From NCBI GenBank assembly GCA_016210435.1, contig JACQUF010000136.1:1-5173 (forward strand): a stretch of DNA of 5,173 nt, written 5' to 3'. This stretch comes from Chloroflexota bacterium (lineage in GTDB: Bacteria > Chloroflexota > Dehalococcoidia > Lucifugimonadales > Lucifugimonadaceae). Shown here piece after piece: positions 1 to 5,173 of the stretch; within the stretch, counting starts at the first letter, position 1; each line of letters opens with the position of its first letter. The position numbers were made by a program, and so were the translations under genes. The notes under the pieces were generated by a model, which saw only the letters and a program-made list of their open reading frames with translations, did no database searches and was not told the DNA's origin.

Positions 1-1
1 C

Positions 2-925
2 AATTTCTGGGGCCGGAAAGCCTTCCTCGACCGCGTCACATTCAACCTCGCCGGCGGGGTTGCGATGGCGATGTATGAAAACGACGAGGTGGATATCACC
101 GGCGTCGGCCTTCTTGACATCGACCGGGTCAAGGATCCTCGTGAGCCGCTCAACAAGGAGCTGGTGCGCGTTCCGCCGGGGTTCAGCGTCTCCTACATCG
201 GCCTGAACACCAAAAAGCCGCCCTTCGACGACCTGAACTTCCGCAAGGCACTGAACCACGCGATCGACAAGGAGCTGATCGCTTCCGAGGTCTACGGAGG
301 CCTCGTTCTTCCTGCCTACAGCGTATTGCCTCCGGACTTCCCCGGCTACACACCCGATATCAGCGGCCTCAAATACGACCCGGAACTGGCCAAGGAATAC
401 CTGAAGAAATCGAAATACGCGGACGCGGCCAAGAGGCCGAGGATCGTGATCACTGTTCCGGGGACCGGTGGCTCCCCCACGCTTGACATCGAGGTTGTGA
501 CCGACATGTGGGAGCAGACCCTCGGCGTAAGGGCCGAGATTCAGCAGGTAGAGTGGGCCACGTACCTCCAGGACCTTAACCGTCGCCGCCTCCAGGCGTT
601 CGGTGGCCTGGGGTGGGAGGCCGACTATCCCGACCCCCAGGACTTCCTGGACATCCTTTTCCACAGCGATAGCGACGCCAACCATGGCGGGTATGCCAAC
701 ACTTCCGTGGATGAAATCCTCAAGCAGGCCCGGACCGAATCCGATCCCCAGAAGCGGACCGGGCTCTACCACGCGGTCGAGCAGCTGATCGTCGAAGACG
801 CGGCATGGGTGCCGATGTGGTTCGACAGGGAAGGTTTCGCGCTGGTAAAACCCTGGATCAAGGGCTTCAAGTTCACGCCGCTCATCGTCCCGAAGCTCAA
901 GGACGTATGGATCGACAAATCCTGA
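2..925 (+). CDS. ABC transporter solute-binding protein, family 5 (peptide/nickel/opine type), C-terminal part
   Basis: This is the extracytoplasmic substrate-capture component of an oligopeptide/dipeptide-type ABC importer. The frame is open from base 2, before the first Met at 65, and reads NFWGRKAFLDRVTFNLAGG there, so the gene begins upstream of the window. About 307 residues are visible, compared with roughly 500-600 for the family. Family hallmarks, counted from Met65, include YIGLNTKKPPFDD followed by FRKALNHAIDKE (about residues 44-70), typical of SBP_bac_5. Further along are LGVRAEIQQVEWATYL (about 151-166), GWEADYPDPQDFLD (about 183-196), GGYANTSVDEILKQA (about 208-222) and the C-terminal YHAVEQLIVEDAAWVPMWF region. 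The signal peptide and any lipobox are outside the window. Two permease genes follow on the same strand, which supports the role. The substrate cannot be told from the sequence: peptides are the default guess, but this family also carries nickel, sugars and opines. Confidence 0.95.
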   Translation, partial: NFWGRKAFLDRVTFNLAGGVAMAMYENDEVDITGVGLLDIDRVKDPREPLNKELVRVPPGFSVSYIGLNTKKPPFDDLNFRKALNHAIDKELIASEVYGGLVLPAYSVLPPDFPGYTPDISGLKYDPELAKEYLKKSKYADAAKRPRIVITVPGTGGSPTLDIEVVTDMWEQTLGVRAEIQQVEWATYLQDLNRRRLQAFGGLGWEADYPDPQDFLDILFHSDSDANHGGYANTSVDEILKQARTESDPQKRTGLYHAVEQLIVEDAAWVPMWFDREGFALVKPWIKGFKFTPLIVPKLKDVWIDKS

Positions 926-952
926 CGGTCTCAGGTGGCTGATGTGCGCGCC

Positions 953-981
953 TTGACAGGAACGCGCCGGCCCGCCAAATT
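953..981 (+). promoter_or_regulatory. Possible sigma-70-type promoter for the first permease gene (weak)
   Basis: A perfect TTGACA hexamer lies at 953-958. After a 17-bp gap comes CAAATT at 976-981, which matches only 3 of 6 positions of TATAAT. If used, transcription would start at about 988, the A of the next gene's ATG, giving a leaderless mRNA. No Shine-Dalgarno sequence is visible before that ATG. The TTGACA is flanked by two copies of CGCGCC (947-952 and 963-968). The -10 match is poor and the gene could simply be read from an upstream operon promoter, so this is tentative. Confidence 0.2.
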
Positions 982-987
982 CCTCGC

Positions 988-1920
988 ATGCTGGTGTACA
1001 TCGCCCGCCGCCTGCTCTGGGCCCCGGTGCTGTTGTTCGCGGCCTCGCTCTTCGTGTTCGTGCTGGGCCACTACGGTCCGGGCGATCCAGTCGAGGTTCG
1101 GCTAGGAACTCAGCACTACACACCTGAAGCTGCGGCGAGGATCCGGGCTCAGATGGGCCTGGACAAGCCGATCCCGGTCCAGTACGGGCGCTATGTCTGG
1201 AGTGCCCTGCGCGGGGATTTCGGGCAAAGCTATCGCTACCAGGGCAAGAGCGTATCCAGTCTGCTCGGACCGAAGCTCTGGGTCTCGGCGCAGTTATTCT
1301 TCGCCGGGATGCTCATCATGTTCACGCTGGGTGTTGCGATCGGCTTCTATGCCGCCTTGAGGCAGGGAACGTGGATTGACCCGACAATCGTCGCGAGCGC
1401 GCTGGTCCTCTACGCGCTCCCCGTGTTCATCACCGCGCCGGTATTGATCATGCTGTTCGCGCTGTGGCTGGGATGGGTGCCGACTTCAGGCTGGGGCGGG
1501 TTCTTCGACAAGCGGATCATTCTCCCCGCCCTGACAATCGGCCTGCCCGGGATTGCCGTCTTCGCACGCATGATGCGCACGAGCACGCTCGATGTCCTGG
1601 GACAGGACTTCATCCGTACTGCAAAGGCGAAGGGGCTCCGAGCGTGGGTCGTCAACTACAGGCATATCGCCCGGAACGCGATGATCCCCATCTTGACCGT
1701 GCTCGGCTTTTCGTTTGCCGGGATGCTTGGGGGCGCTCTGATCGCAGAGTTGATTTTTGGCATACCCGGCGTCGCCAGCTTCTCGCTCGACGCGATCTTC
1801 CAGCGTGACTATCCGGTGATAACCGCGCTCGCTTTGATTGGCGCTGGTTCGCTGGTTATCGCGAACCTCATCGTCGACGTTCTTTACGCCGTAGTCGACC
1901 CACGAATCCGGTACTCGTAG
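988..1920 (+). CDS. ABC transporter permease, DppB/OppB type
   Basis: This is one of the two inner-membrane subunits of the importer whose binding protein is encoded just upstream. The 310-residue product is full length for the family. It opens with MLVYIARRLLWAPVLLF, the usual start of this family, which supports ATG 988 even though no Shine-Dalgarno sequence is evident. Hydrophobic segments lie near residues 9-27, 100-122, 134-160, 178-195, 233-255 and 277-302, giving six membrane spans. The family motif GDFGQSYRY is at 76-84 in the large first periplasmic loop. The cytoplasmic EAA loop that contacts the ATPase is about residues 207-231 (QDFIRTAKAKGLRAW, then HIARN). The C-terminus VDVLYAVVDPRIRYS is the classic ending. 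It lies 62 bp after the binding protein gene and 2 bp before the second permease gene. Whether it belongs to a Dpp, Opp or other substrate class cannot be decided here. Confidence 0.96.
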   Translation: MLVYIARRLLWAPVLLFAASLFVFVLGHYGPGDPVEVRLGTQHYTPEAAARIRAQMGLDKPIPVQYGRYVWSALRGDFGQSYRYQGKSVSSLLGPKLWVSAQLFFAGMLIMFTLGVAIGFYAALRQGTWIDPTIVASALVLYALPVFITAPVLIMLFALWLGWVPTSGWGGFFDKRIILPALTIGLPGIAVFARMMRTSTLDVLGQDFIRTAKAKGLRAWVVNYRHIARNAMIPILTVLGFSFAGMLGGALIAELIFGIPGVASFSLDAIFQRDYPVITALALIGAGSLVIANLIVDVLYAVVDPRIRYS

Positions 1921-1922
1921 CG

Positions 1923-2897
1923 GTGCAGCAGATCGCCGCAAAGGAGCTTGAGAGCGCTCCCTCGCACAGTCCCTTCAGGCGCGCGCTTTCGCGCTTGGTG
2001 CGAAAGAAGGTTGCGATGGCTGCGCTCGCGGTCATCGTCATCCTCTACCTCTCGGGAATCTTCGCCGCGTTCATAGCGCCACGCGCGTATGCCGAAACCA
2101 ATCTGCGGCGAGTTCGGCAGGCGCCCAGCAGCGAGTACTGGCTTGGCACAGACAGCCTGGGTCGGGACATCTTCAGCCGGGTTATCTGGGGGATTCAAAC
2201 GACCGTCATCGTTACGTTCACCGTGGCACTGACGGGAATATCCATCCTTGGCGTCACGTTTGGACTGATCGCGGGCTACCGCGGTGGATTTATCGACGCG
2301 GTAATCACGCGTGTTGGCGAGGTGGTCGCAATCTTCCCCGATGTGCTGCTGATAATCATCCTGGCTGCGACCCTGCGCCCGAGAATTCTCGACTGGCTCA
2401 GGAGCGTGGAGGACGCCACGGATATCTCCGGCCTCGTTTCGTCAGGCGCGGTCGACTACATGGTTATCGGTGTAGCGCTCCTCCCGCTCAGTTGGTTCGG
2501 CATGATGCGCCTGGTGCGAGGCCAGGTCCTGTACCTCCGGAAGATGCCATACGTGGACGCGGCCAGGGGCGCGGGCGTTTCTACCTGGCGGATACTTTTC
2601 GTCCACCTCCTTCCAAATTCGTTGGGGCCGATCATCGTGACCACCTCATTCACGCTCGGCGCGGTCGCGGGCTCAGAGATCTTCCTCAGCTTCCTCGGCC
2701 TGGGAGTACAACCGCCCAGGCCGAGCCTCGGGGCGATGATCGCAGACGTTTCGGGCCGGGGCGCGGGCAGCGTGTCGGTACTTCGTAACCATCCCGAGCA
2801 ACTTCTGGCGCCGATCGCGGTTGTCTGGCTCCTGATCTTCTGCTGGAATCTGCTCGGCGACGCCCTGAACGACGTCTTCAATCCGCGTACCAGGTAG
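1923..2897 (+). CDS. ABC transporter permease, DppC/OppC type
   Basis: This is the second inner-membrane subunit, expected to pair with the DppB-like protein. The product is 324 residues from GTG 1923, which sits 2 bp after the preceding stop codon. That spacing and the lack of a clear Shine-Dalgarno sequence suggest translational coupling. The next in-frame Met is at residue 32, inside the first membrane span, so it is an unlikely start. The N-terminus is basic and cytoplasmic (RRALSRLVRKK), followed by a span at about 31-52. Family signatures are LGTDSLGRDIFSRVIWG (74-90), GYRGGFIDAVITRVGEVVAIFPD (split here for reference: GYRGGFIDAV and EVVAIFPD, about 118-140), an EAA loop at about 207-231 (YVDAARGAGVSTWR, then HLLPN), SFLGLGVQPPRPSLG (256-270) and NLLGDALNDVFNPRTR at the end. 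A hydrophilic stretch at about 152-177 between two spans is longer than in the shortest family members. The ATPase genes are not downstream in this window. Confidence 0.95.
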   Translation: MQQIAAKELESAPSHSPFRRALSRLVRKKVAMAALAVIVILYLSGIFAAFIAPRAYAETNLRRVRQAPSSEYWLGTDSLGRDIFSRVIWGIQTTVIVTFTVALTGISILGVTFGLIAGYRGGFIDAVITRVGEVVAIFPDVLLIIILAATLRPRILDWLRSVEDATDISGLVSSGAVDYMVIGVALLPLSWFGMMRLVRGQVLYLRKMPYVDAARGAGVSTWRILFVHLLPNSLGPIIVTTSFTLGAVAGSEIFLSFLGLGVQPPRPSLGAMIADVSGRGAGSVSVLRNHPEQLLAPIAVVWLLIFCWNLLGDALNDVFNPRTR

Positions 2898-2898
2898 G
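2892..2898 (+). promoter_or_regulatory. Ribosome binding site for the HExxH gene
   Basis: AGGTAGG lies 8 bases before ATG 2907 and overlaps the TAG stop of the DppC-type gene. It is the best Shine-Dalgarno-like sequence on the left side of the window. It supports both ATG 2907 as the start and the reality of the small gene as a separate translation unit. Confidence 0.5.
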
Positions 2899-2906
2899 CG
2901 TCCGGA

Positions 2907-3317
2907 ATGCGCATCAGACCCGAGACACCTGCTGGCCGCAGACTCCTTTCATGGGGCGTGACCGCGACTCACCTGGGAAGGACTCGGATCTTCGGATGGG
3001 ACCTCCAACGCGGTGGGGCGATAACAATCGCTTTACCCTTGCGCCTCGCTCTGATTCCCATACGAAGACGCTACCTGGTCCGTGATGCACAGGGCGAACT
3101 CGCCGACGGGCCTCACCTGGCTCTTATTCGCCACGAGTTTTGCCACGTCCAACAGAATTCCGAATGGGGGTTCCTCGGGTACTGGCGACGCCATCTGCTC
3201 GCGCGCTTGCGAAGCCGCAGCCTGCTCGCCGCGGAAAGCGACGTTGAAGCGCCATGCTACGAAGCCCAGCGTCACGCCACCGCGGATTTCGCGAGGCCTA
3301 CAGTCGGAGGCGCTTGA
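2907..3317 (+). CDS. Small HExxH-motif protein (putative zinc metallopeptidase-like), uncharacterised
   Basis: The product is 136 residues; I do not recognise a named family. The clearest feature is LIRHEFCHVQQ with H76-E77-x-x-H80, the zinc-binding and catalytic motif of zincin-type metallopeptidases, followed by QQ as in several small HExxHxxQ protein groups. The segment EAPCYEAQRHA follows; Glu119 or Glu114, about 34-39 residues after His80, could be the third zinc ligand, but that is a guess. The N-terminal half has one moderately hydrophobic run (about 37-52, AITIALPLRLALIPI) that may be a membrane contact or a beta-sheet core. There is no clear signal peptide. The C-terminal half is rich in Arg. 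It starts 9 bp after the DppC-type gene and in the same frame, with a good ribosome binding site, so it is probably the last gene of that operon. Its tail overlaps convergent dprE2 by 20 bp. It could be a degenerate or non-catalytic relative; activity is unproven. Confidence 0.72.
   Translation: MRIRPETPAGRRLLSWGVTATHLGRTRIFGWDLQRGGAITIALPLRLALIPIRRRYLVRDAQGELADGPHLALIRHEFCHVQQNSEWGFLGYWRRHLLARLRSRSLLAAESDVEAPCYEAQRHATADFARPTVGGA
3298..3317. other. Convergent 3' overlap of the HExxH gene and dprE2
   Basis: The + strand HExxH frame stops with TGA at 3315-3317, while the - strand dprE2 frame stops with TAG at 3300-3298, so 20 bp code on both strands. A short palindrome, CGCT-TGA-AGCG (3311-3321), straddles the + strand stop. 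It has only a 4-bp stem and no T-run, so it is not a credible intrinsic terminator. Transcripts from the two blocks must therefore overlap at their 3' ends unless Rho-type termination acts inside the genes. Confidence 0.7.
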
Positions 3318-4032
3318 AGCGGGACTCTGGGATCGAACGCACGGCAAGCATGATCCAGCGCCAGAACCAGGGGTAGTAGAGGACGTCGGTACGGCGCTCG
3401 CCGGCGAGCACGACCGCCTTCGCCAGCGATTCCGGCGACGCAATCGGGATGCGCGTCCTCAGCCCCCAGGTCATCGGGGTGTCGATGAATCCGGGCTTGA
3501 CCGTGATCACGTGAACGCCATTTCCGTGCAGGCGCGCGCGCAGACCCTGCAAGTAAACAGTGAAGCCCCCCTTTGCCGAACCATAGAAGTAGTTACTGCG
3601 GCGGCCGCGGTCGCCGGACACGGAACTTATCCCGATGATCGTACCTCGCCCGCGGCTTGTCATCCGCCCGGCCAGGGCCTCGCAGATCGAGACCGCGCCG
3701 ACGTAATTGACCTCCAGTACCGCCCGGGCGGCTTCGAAATCGGTCTCCGAATGCGCCTGGTTACCGAGGTCCCCGAAGGCGACGATCGCGGTGTCGATAT
3801 CGCCCGCGACATCGGCCACGTCCTGGATGAATCTCTCATGACCGGCGAATTCCCTGGCATCGAATCGCATCCCGTGTGCGGAAACCCGGTACCGGATCCG
3901 GAGGTCCAGGGCGATCGACTCAGCCTCGCCGGCGTCACGCGCGGCGAGCACGATAGCCTGGTTACGACCGGCGTACTCCCGCGCAATCGCCCGCGCTATC
4001 GGCGATGTCGCGCCCAGAACCAGTACGGCCAT
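3298..4032 (-). CDS. dprE2: DprE2-like short-chain dehydrogenase/reductase (2-keto-arabinosyl polyprenyl phosphate reductase)
   Basis: By homology it would reduce decaprenylphosphoryl-2-keto-D-erythro-pentofuranose with NAD(P)H to decaprenylphosphoryl-arabinose, the second half of the DprE1/DprE2 epimerisation. The 244-residue product has a Rossmann N-terminus, VLVLGATSPIARAIA (3-17). There the usual GxxxGxG pattern is G7...P11-x-A13, so only the first Gly is kept. Other SDR elements are Asn109 (EVNYVG), Ser137 (ISSVSG) and Tyr150-x3-Lys154 (YGSAK). DprE2-specific matches to the mycobacterial protein as I recall it are AIVAFGDLG (82-90), GDRGRRSNYFYGSAKGG (140-156), VKPGFIDTPMT and the C-terminal IMLAVRSIP...FKRL. 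The aromatic run YYPWFWRWIM (219-228) may touch the membrane and lipid substrate. I chose ATG 4032: it lies 2 bp after the dprE1 stop with GGGG 8 bases upstream. A TTG at 4038 (two residues longer, overlapping dprE1) is possible but too close to that site. Confidence 0.87.
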   Translation of the reverse strand: MAVLVLGATSPIARAIAREYAGRNQAIVLAARDAGEAESIALDLRIRYRVSAHGMRFDAREFAGHERFIQDVADVAGDIDTAIVAFGDLGNQAHSETDFEAARAVLEVNYVGAVSICEALAGRMTSRGRGTIIGISSVSGDRGRRSNYFYGSAKGGFTVYLQGLRARLHGNGVHVITVKPGFIDTPMTWGLRTRIPIASPESLAKAVVLAGERRTDVLYYPWFWRWIMLAVRSIPESRFKRLRL

Positions 4033-4034
4033 CG

Positions 4035-5173
4035 TCAATGCCCCGCTAGCTGGAGTCGCCGGGCCAGCTCAGATGTGAACACCCCCGAAGGATCGGCCTT
4101 GTCCCGTATCTGCTTCCAGCTTGCCCATTCGGGATACATCTGCCTGAAAGCTTCCGGGCCGACCCGGGCGTCCTTGGCGAGATAGACTCGGCCGCCCGCC
4201 TCCGCGACTACACTGTCCAGTCGTACAAGGTGTTGCATGAGACGCGGTCCGAGATTCGGAAAATCCAGGGCGACGGTTGTCCCTTCGATCGGGAACGAGA
4301 GGCCACCGTTCGCGGTCGGACCGAATTCCTTGATCACGCCGAGGAATGCAGGCAGATGCGCCGCAACGATCTGACTCAGCACAGCCCGCACCCGCTCGCG
4401 TACTCCGTCCTTCGGCACCACGAACTGGTACTGCAGGAAACCACGCTTTCCGTACATCCGGTTCCAATCTGCGATTGCGTCCAGAGGGAAGAAGAACCTT
4501 TCCGGGTCTACTGTCCGTCGCTCCGCGCGGGCTGGTCGCCTCCGGAAATAGACCTCGTTGAATGCTCGTACGGTGAGCCCGTTCAGCAACCAGTTGAATT
4601 CGAGCATGCGCCCGGACACTCGCGAACGCCGGTAGGACCGTAGCGCCGGGCGGTTGCCTTCCCTGCGGGTAAACCTGCCGCGCATGAATACCCCCCGGCC
4701 GAGTCGTGGGCCACCCGCGATCCCGTCGATCCATCCGACCGTGAAAGGCCACCCGGAACTCTCGGAACTGACCGAAAAGAATTCGTCGAGGCCGCCGACG
4801 CGGACGGACTCCATTTCGATCTGCGGAGACGCCGTCGAATCCCCCACGGGACCGAAGGATCCCCTTCGCGCATCAGGATTCGCGCCTGCGAAGCCCTCCA
4901 ATCGATCAAGCCGGACTTCCATGGTAAGGATGATCCCCGTAAGCCCTTGCCCACCCGCGGTCGCCCGGAACAGGGGCGCGTTCTGATCGCTGTCGCAGCG
5001 GACGGTTTCGCCGGATGCCAGCAGGAGCTCGACCCTGCGAACGTGGTTTGACCAGGATCCAGCAACGTGGTGATTCTTTCCGTGGATATCGCTTGCCAGC
5101 GCGCCCCCCACCGTGACGTATTTCGTTCCGGGGACAACGGGCGGGAAGAAGCCACGCGGCAAGAACGTCTGGA
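4035..5173 (-). CDS. dprE1: DprE1-like FAD-dependent decaprenylphosphoryl-beta-D-ribose 2'-oxidase, N-terminus outside window
   Basis: This flavoenzyme of the VAO/PCMH fold with an ALO-type C-terminal domain would oxidise the 2'-OH of polyprenylphosphoryl-ribose, giving the keto intermediate used by DprE2. The frame is open to the window edge (QTF precedes the Leu at 5162). By comparison with the 461-residue mycobacterial enzyme, roughly the first 100 residues are missing. Counting Leu 5162 as 1, FAD-domain signatures are PGTKYVTVGGA (11-21), DIHGKNHHVAGS (25-36) and ATAGGQGLTGIILTMEV (67-83). The substrate domain shows WNRMYGKRGFLQYQFVVP (233-250), FLGVIKEFGP (273-282), LSFPIEGTTVALDFP (288-302) and VYLAKDARV (326-334). 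The ending DPSGVFTSELARRLQL closely matches mycobacterial DprE1. His27, Lys29, Trp233, Arg235, Lys278 and Lys330 keep the pocket residues I recall as His132, Lys134, Trp323, Arg325, Lys367 and Lys418. Cys387 is replaced by Ala298. About 20 extra residues occur near 89-112. The dprE2 gene follows directly. Confidence 0.93.
   Translation of the reverse strand, partial: QTFLPRGFFPPVVPGTKYVTVGGALASDIHGKNHHVAGSWSNHVRRVELLLASGETVRCDSDQNAPLFRATAGGQGLTGIILTMEVRLDRLEGFAGANPDARRGSFGPVGDSTASPQIEMESVRVGGLDEFFSVSSESSGWPFTVGWIDGIAGGPRLGRGVFMRGRFTRREGNRPALRSYRRSRVSGRMLEFNWLLNGLTVRAFNEVYFRRRPARAERRTVDPERFFFPLDAIADWNRMYGKRGFLQYQFVVPKDGVRERVRAVLSQIVAAHLPAFLGVIKEFGPTANGGLSFPIEGTTVALDFPNLGPRLMQHLVRLDSVVAEAGGRVYLAKDARVGPEAFRQMYPEWASWKQIRDKADPSGVFTSELARRLQLAGH
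4041..4044 (-). promoter_or_regulatory. Ribosome binding site deciding the dprE2 start
   Basis: On the minus strand GCGGGG ends at 4041, inside the last codons of dprE1. That leaves 8 bases before ATG 4032 but only 2 bases before the alternative TTG at 4038. The spacing favours the ATG and implies translation of dprE2 coupled to the end of dprE1. Confidence 0.4.

Noticed and set aside
65..67. ATG at 65 as the true start of the solute-binding protein
   Set aside because: The frame is open to the window edge and the preceding residues fit the family. A start here would lack the signal peptide and the whole N-terminal lobe.
946..967. GCGCG...CGCGC inverted repeat in the gap before the DppB-type gene
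   Set aside because: The stem is only 5 bp with a 12-base loop and no T-run follows. It is unconvincing as a terminator or operator in GC-rich DNA.
1486..2198. Open minus-strand frames across the permease genes
   Set aside because: They are antisense to strongly conserved permease motifs, start and end without ribosome binding sites, and encode Arg/Pro-rich sequence typical of GC-rich shadows.
3311..3321. CGCTTGAAGCG palindrome at the convergent junction as a bidirectional terminator
   Set aside because: The stem is at most 4 bp with a 3-base loop and there is no T-tract on either side.
4036..4038. TTG at 4038 as the dprE2 start, giving a 4-bp overlap with the dprE1 stop
   Set aside because: It would leave only 2 bases after the GGGG of the presumed ribosome binding site. 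ATG 4032 has an 8-base spacing and begins right at the Rossmann strand.
3082..4185. Long open frame on the + strand (367 codons) antisense to dprE2 and overlapping the HExxH gene
   Set aside because: Its translation has no recognisable domain and is low in hydrophobic core patterning. It runs opposite a clear SDR gene whose motifs are intact, so the openness comes from high-GC codon bias on the other strand.
4230..4986. Plus-strand and alternate-frame open stretches within dprE1
   Set aside because: The DprE1 frame has unbroken, family-specific motifs over this whole span, and the alternatives have no domain features.

Overview
The window is gene-dense, high-GC bacterial DNA with no RNA genes, mobile elements, CRISPR arrays or long repeats that I can see. 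It holds two convergent gene blocks. The host phylum cannot be fixed from this sequence. The solute-binding protein resembles those common in high-GC soil or aquatic lineages such as Chloroflexota, but that is only an impression. The DprE1/DprE2 pair is best known from Actinobacteria and also occurs in other phyla.

Left block, + strand (1-3317): the C-terminal part of a family-5 (peptide/nickel/opine type) ABC transporter solute-binding protein, then its two inner-membrane permeases of the DppB and DppC type. A small HExxH (putative zinc metallopeptidase-like) protein follows directly. The first gene is cut by the window edge. The gaps are 62 bp, 2 bp and 9 bp, so the last three genes look co-transcribed. 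The two ATPases such an importer needs are not in the window; they must lie upstream or elsewhere.

Right block, - strand (5173-3298): the C-terminal ~80% of a DprE1-like FAD-dependent decaprenylphosphoryl-ribose 2'-oxidase, followed 2 bp later by a DprE2-like short-chain reductase. Together these two enzymes would epimerise a polyprenyl-phosphate-linked ribose to arabinose through a 2-keto intermediate. The product is the lipid-linked arabinose donor for cell-envelope glycans. The gene order and tight coupling match the mycobacterial dprE1-dprE2 arrangement.

The two blocks meet tail to tail: the HExxH gene and dprE2 overlap by 20 bp, with no room for a conventional intergenic terminator. The most notable details are these. 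The DprE1 homologue has Ala where the mycobacterial enzyme has the benzothiazinone-reactive Cys387, and other pocket residues are also changed. It carries an extra ~20-residue segment. The uncharacterised HExxH protein is attached to the transporter operon. A possible leaderless promoter precedes the first permease gene. I found no convincing wholly new multi-gene system.
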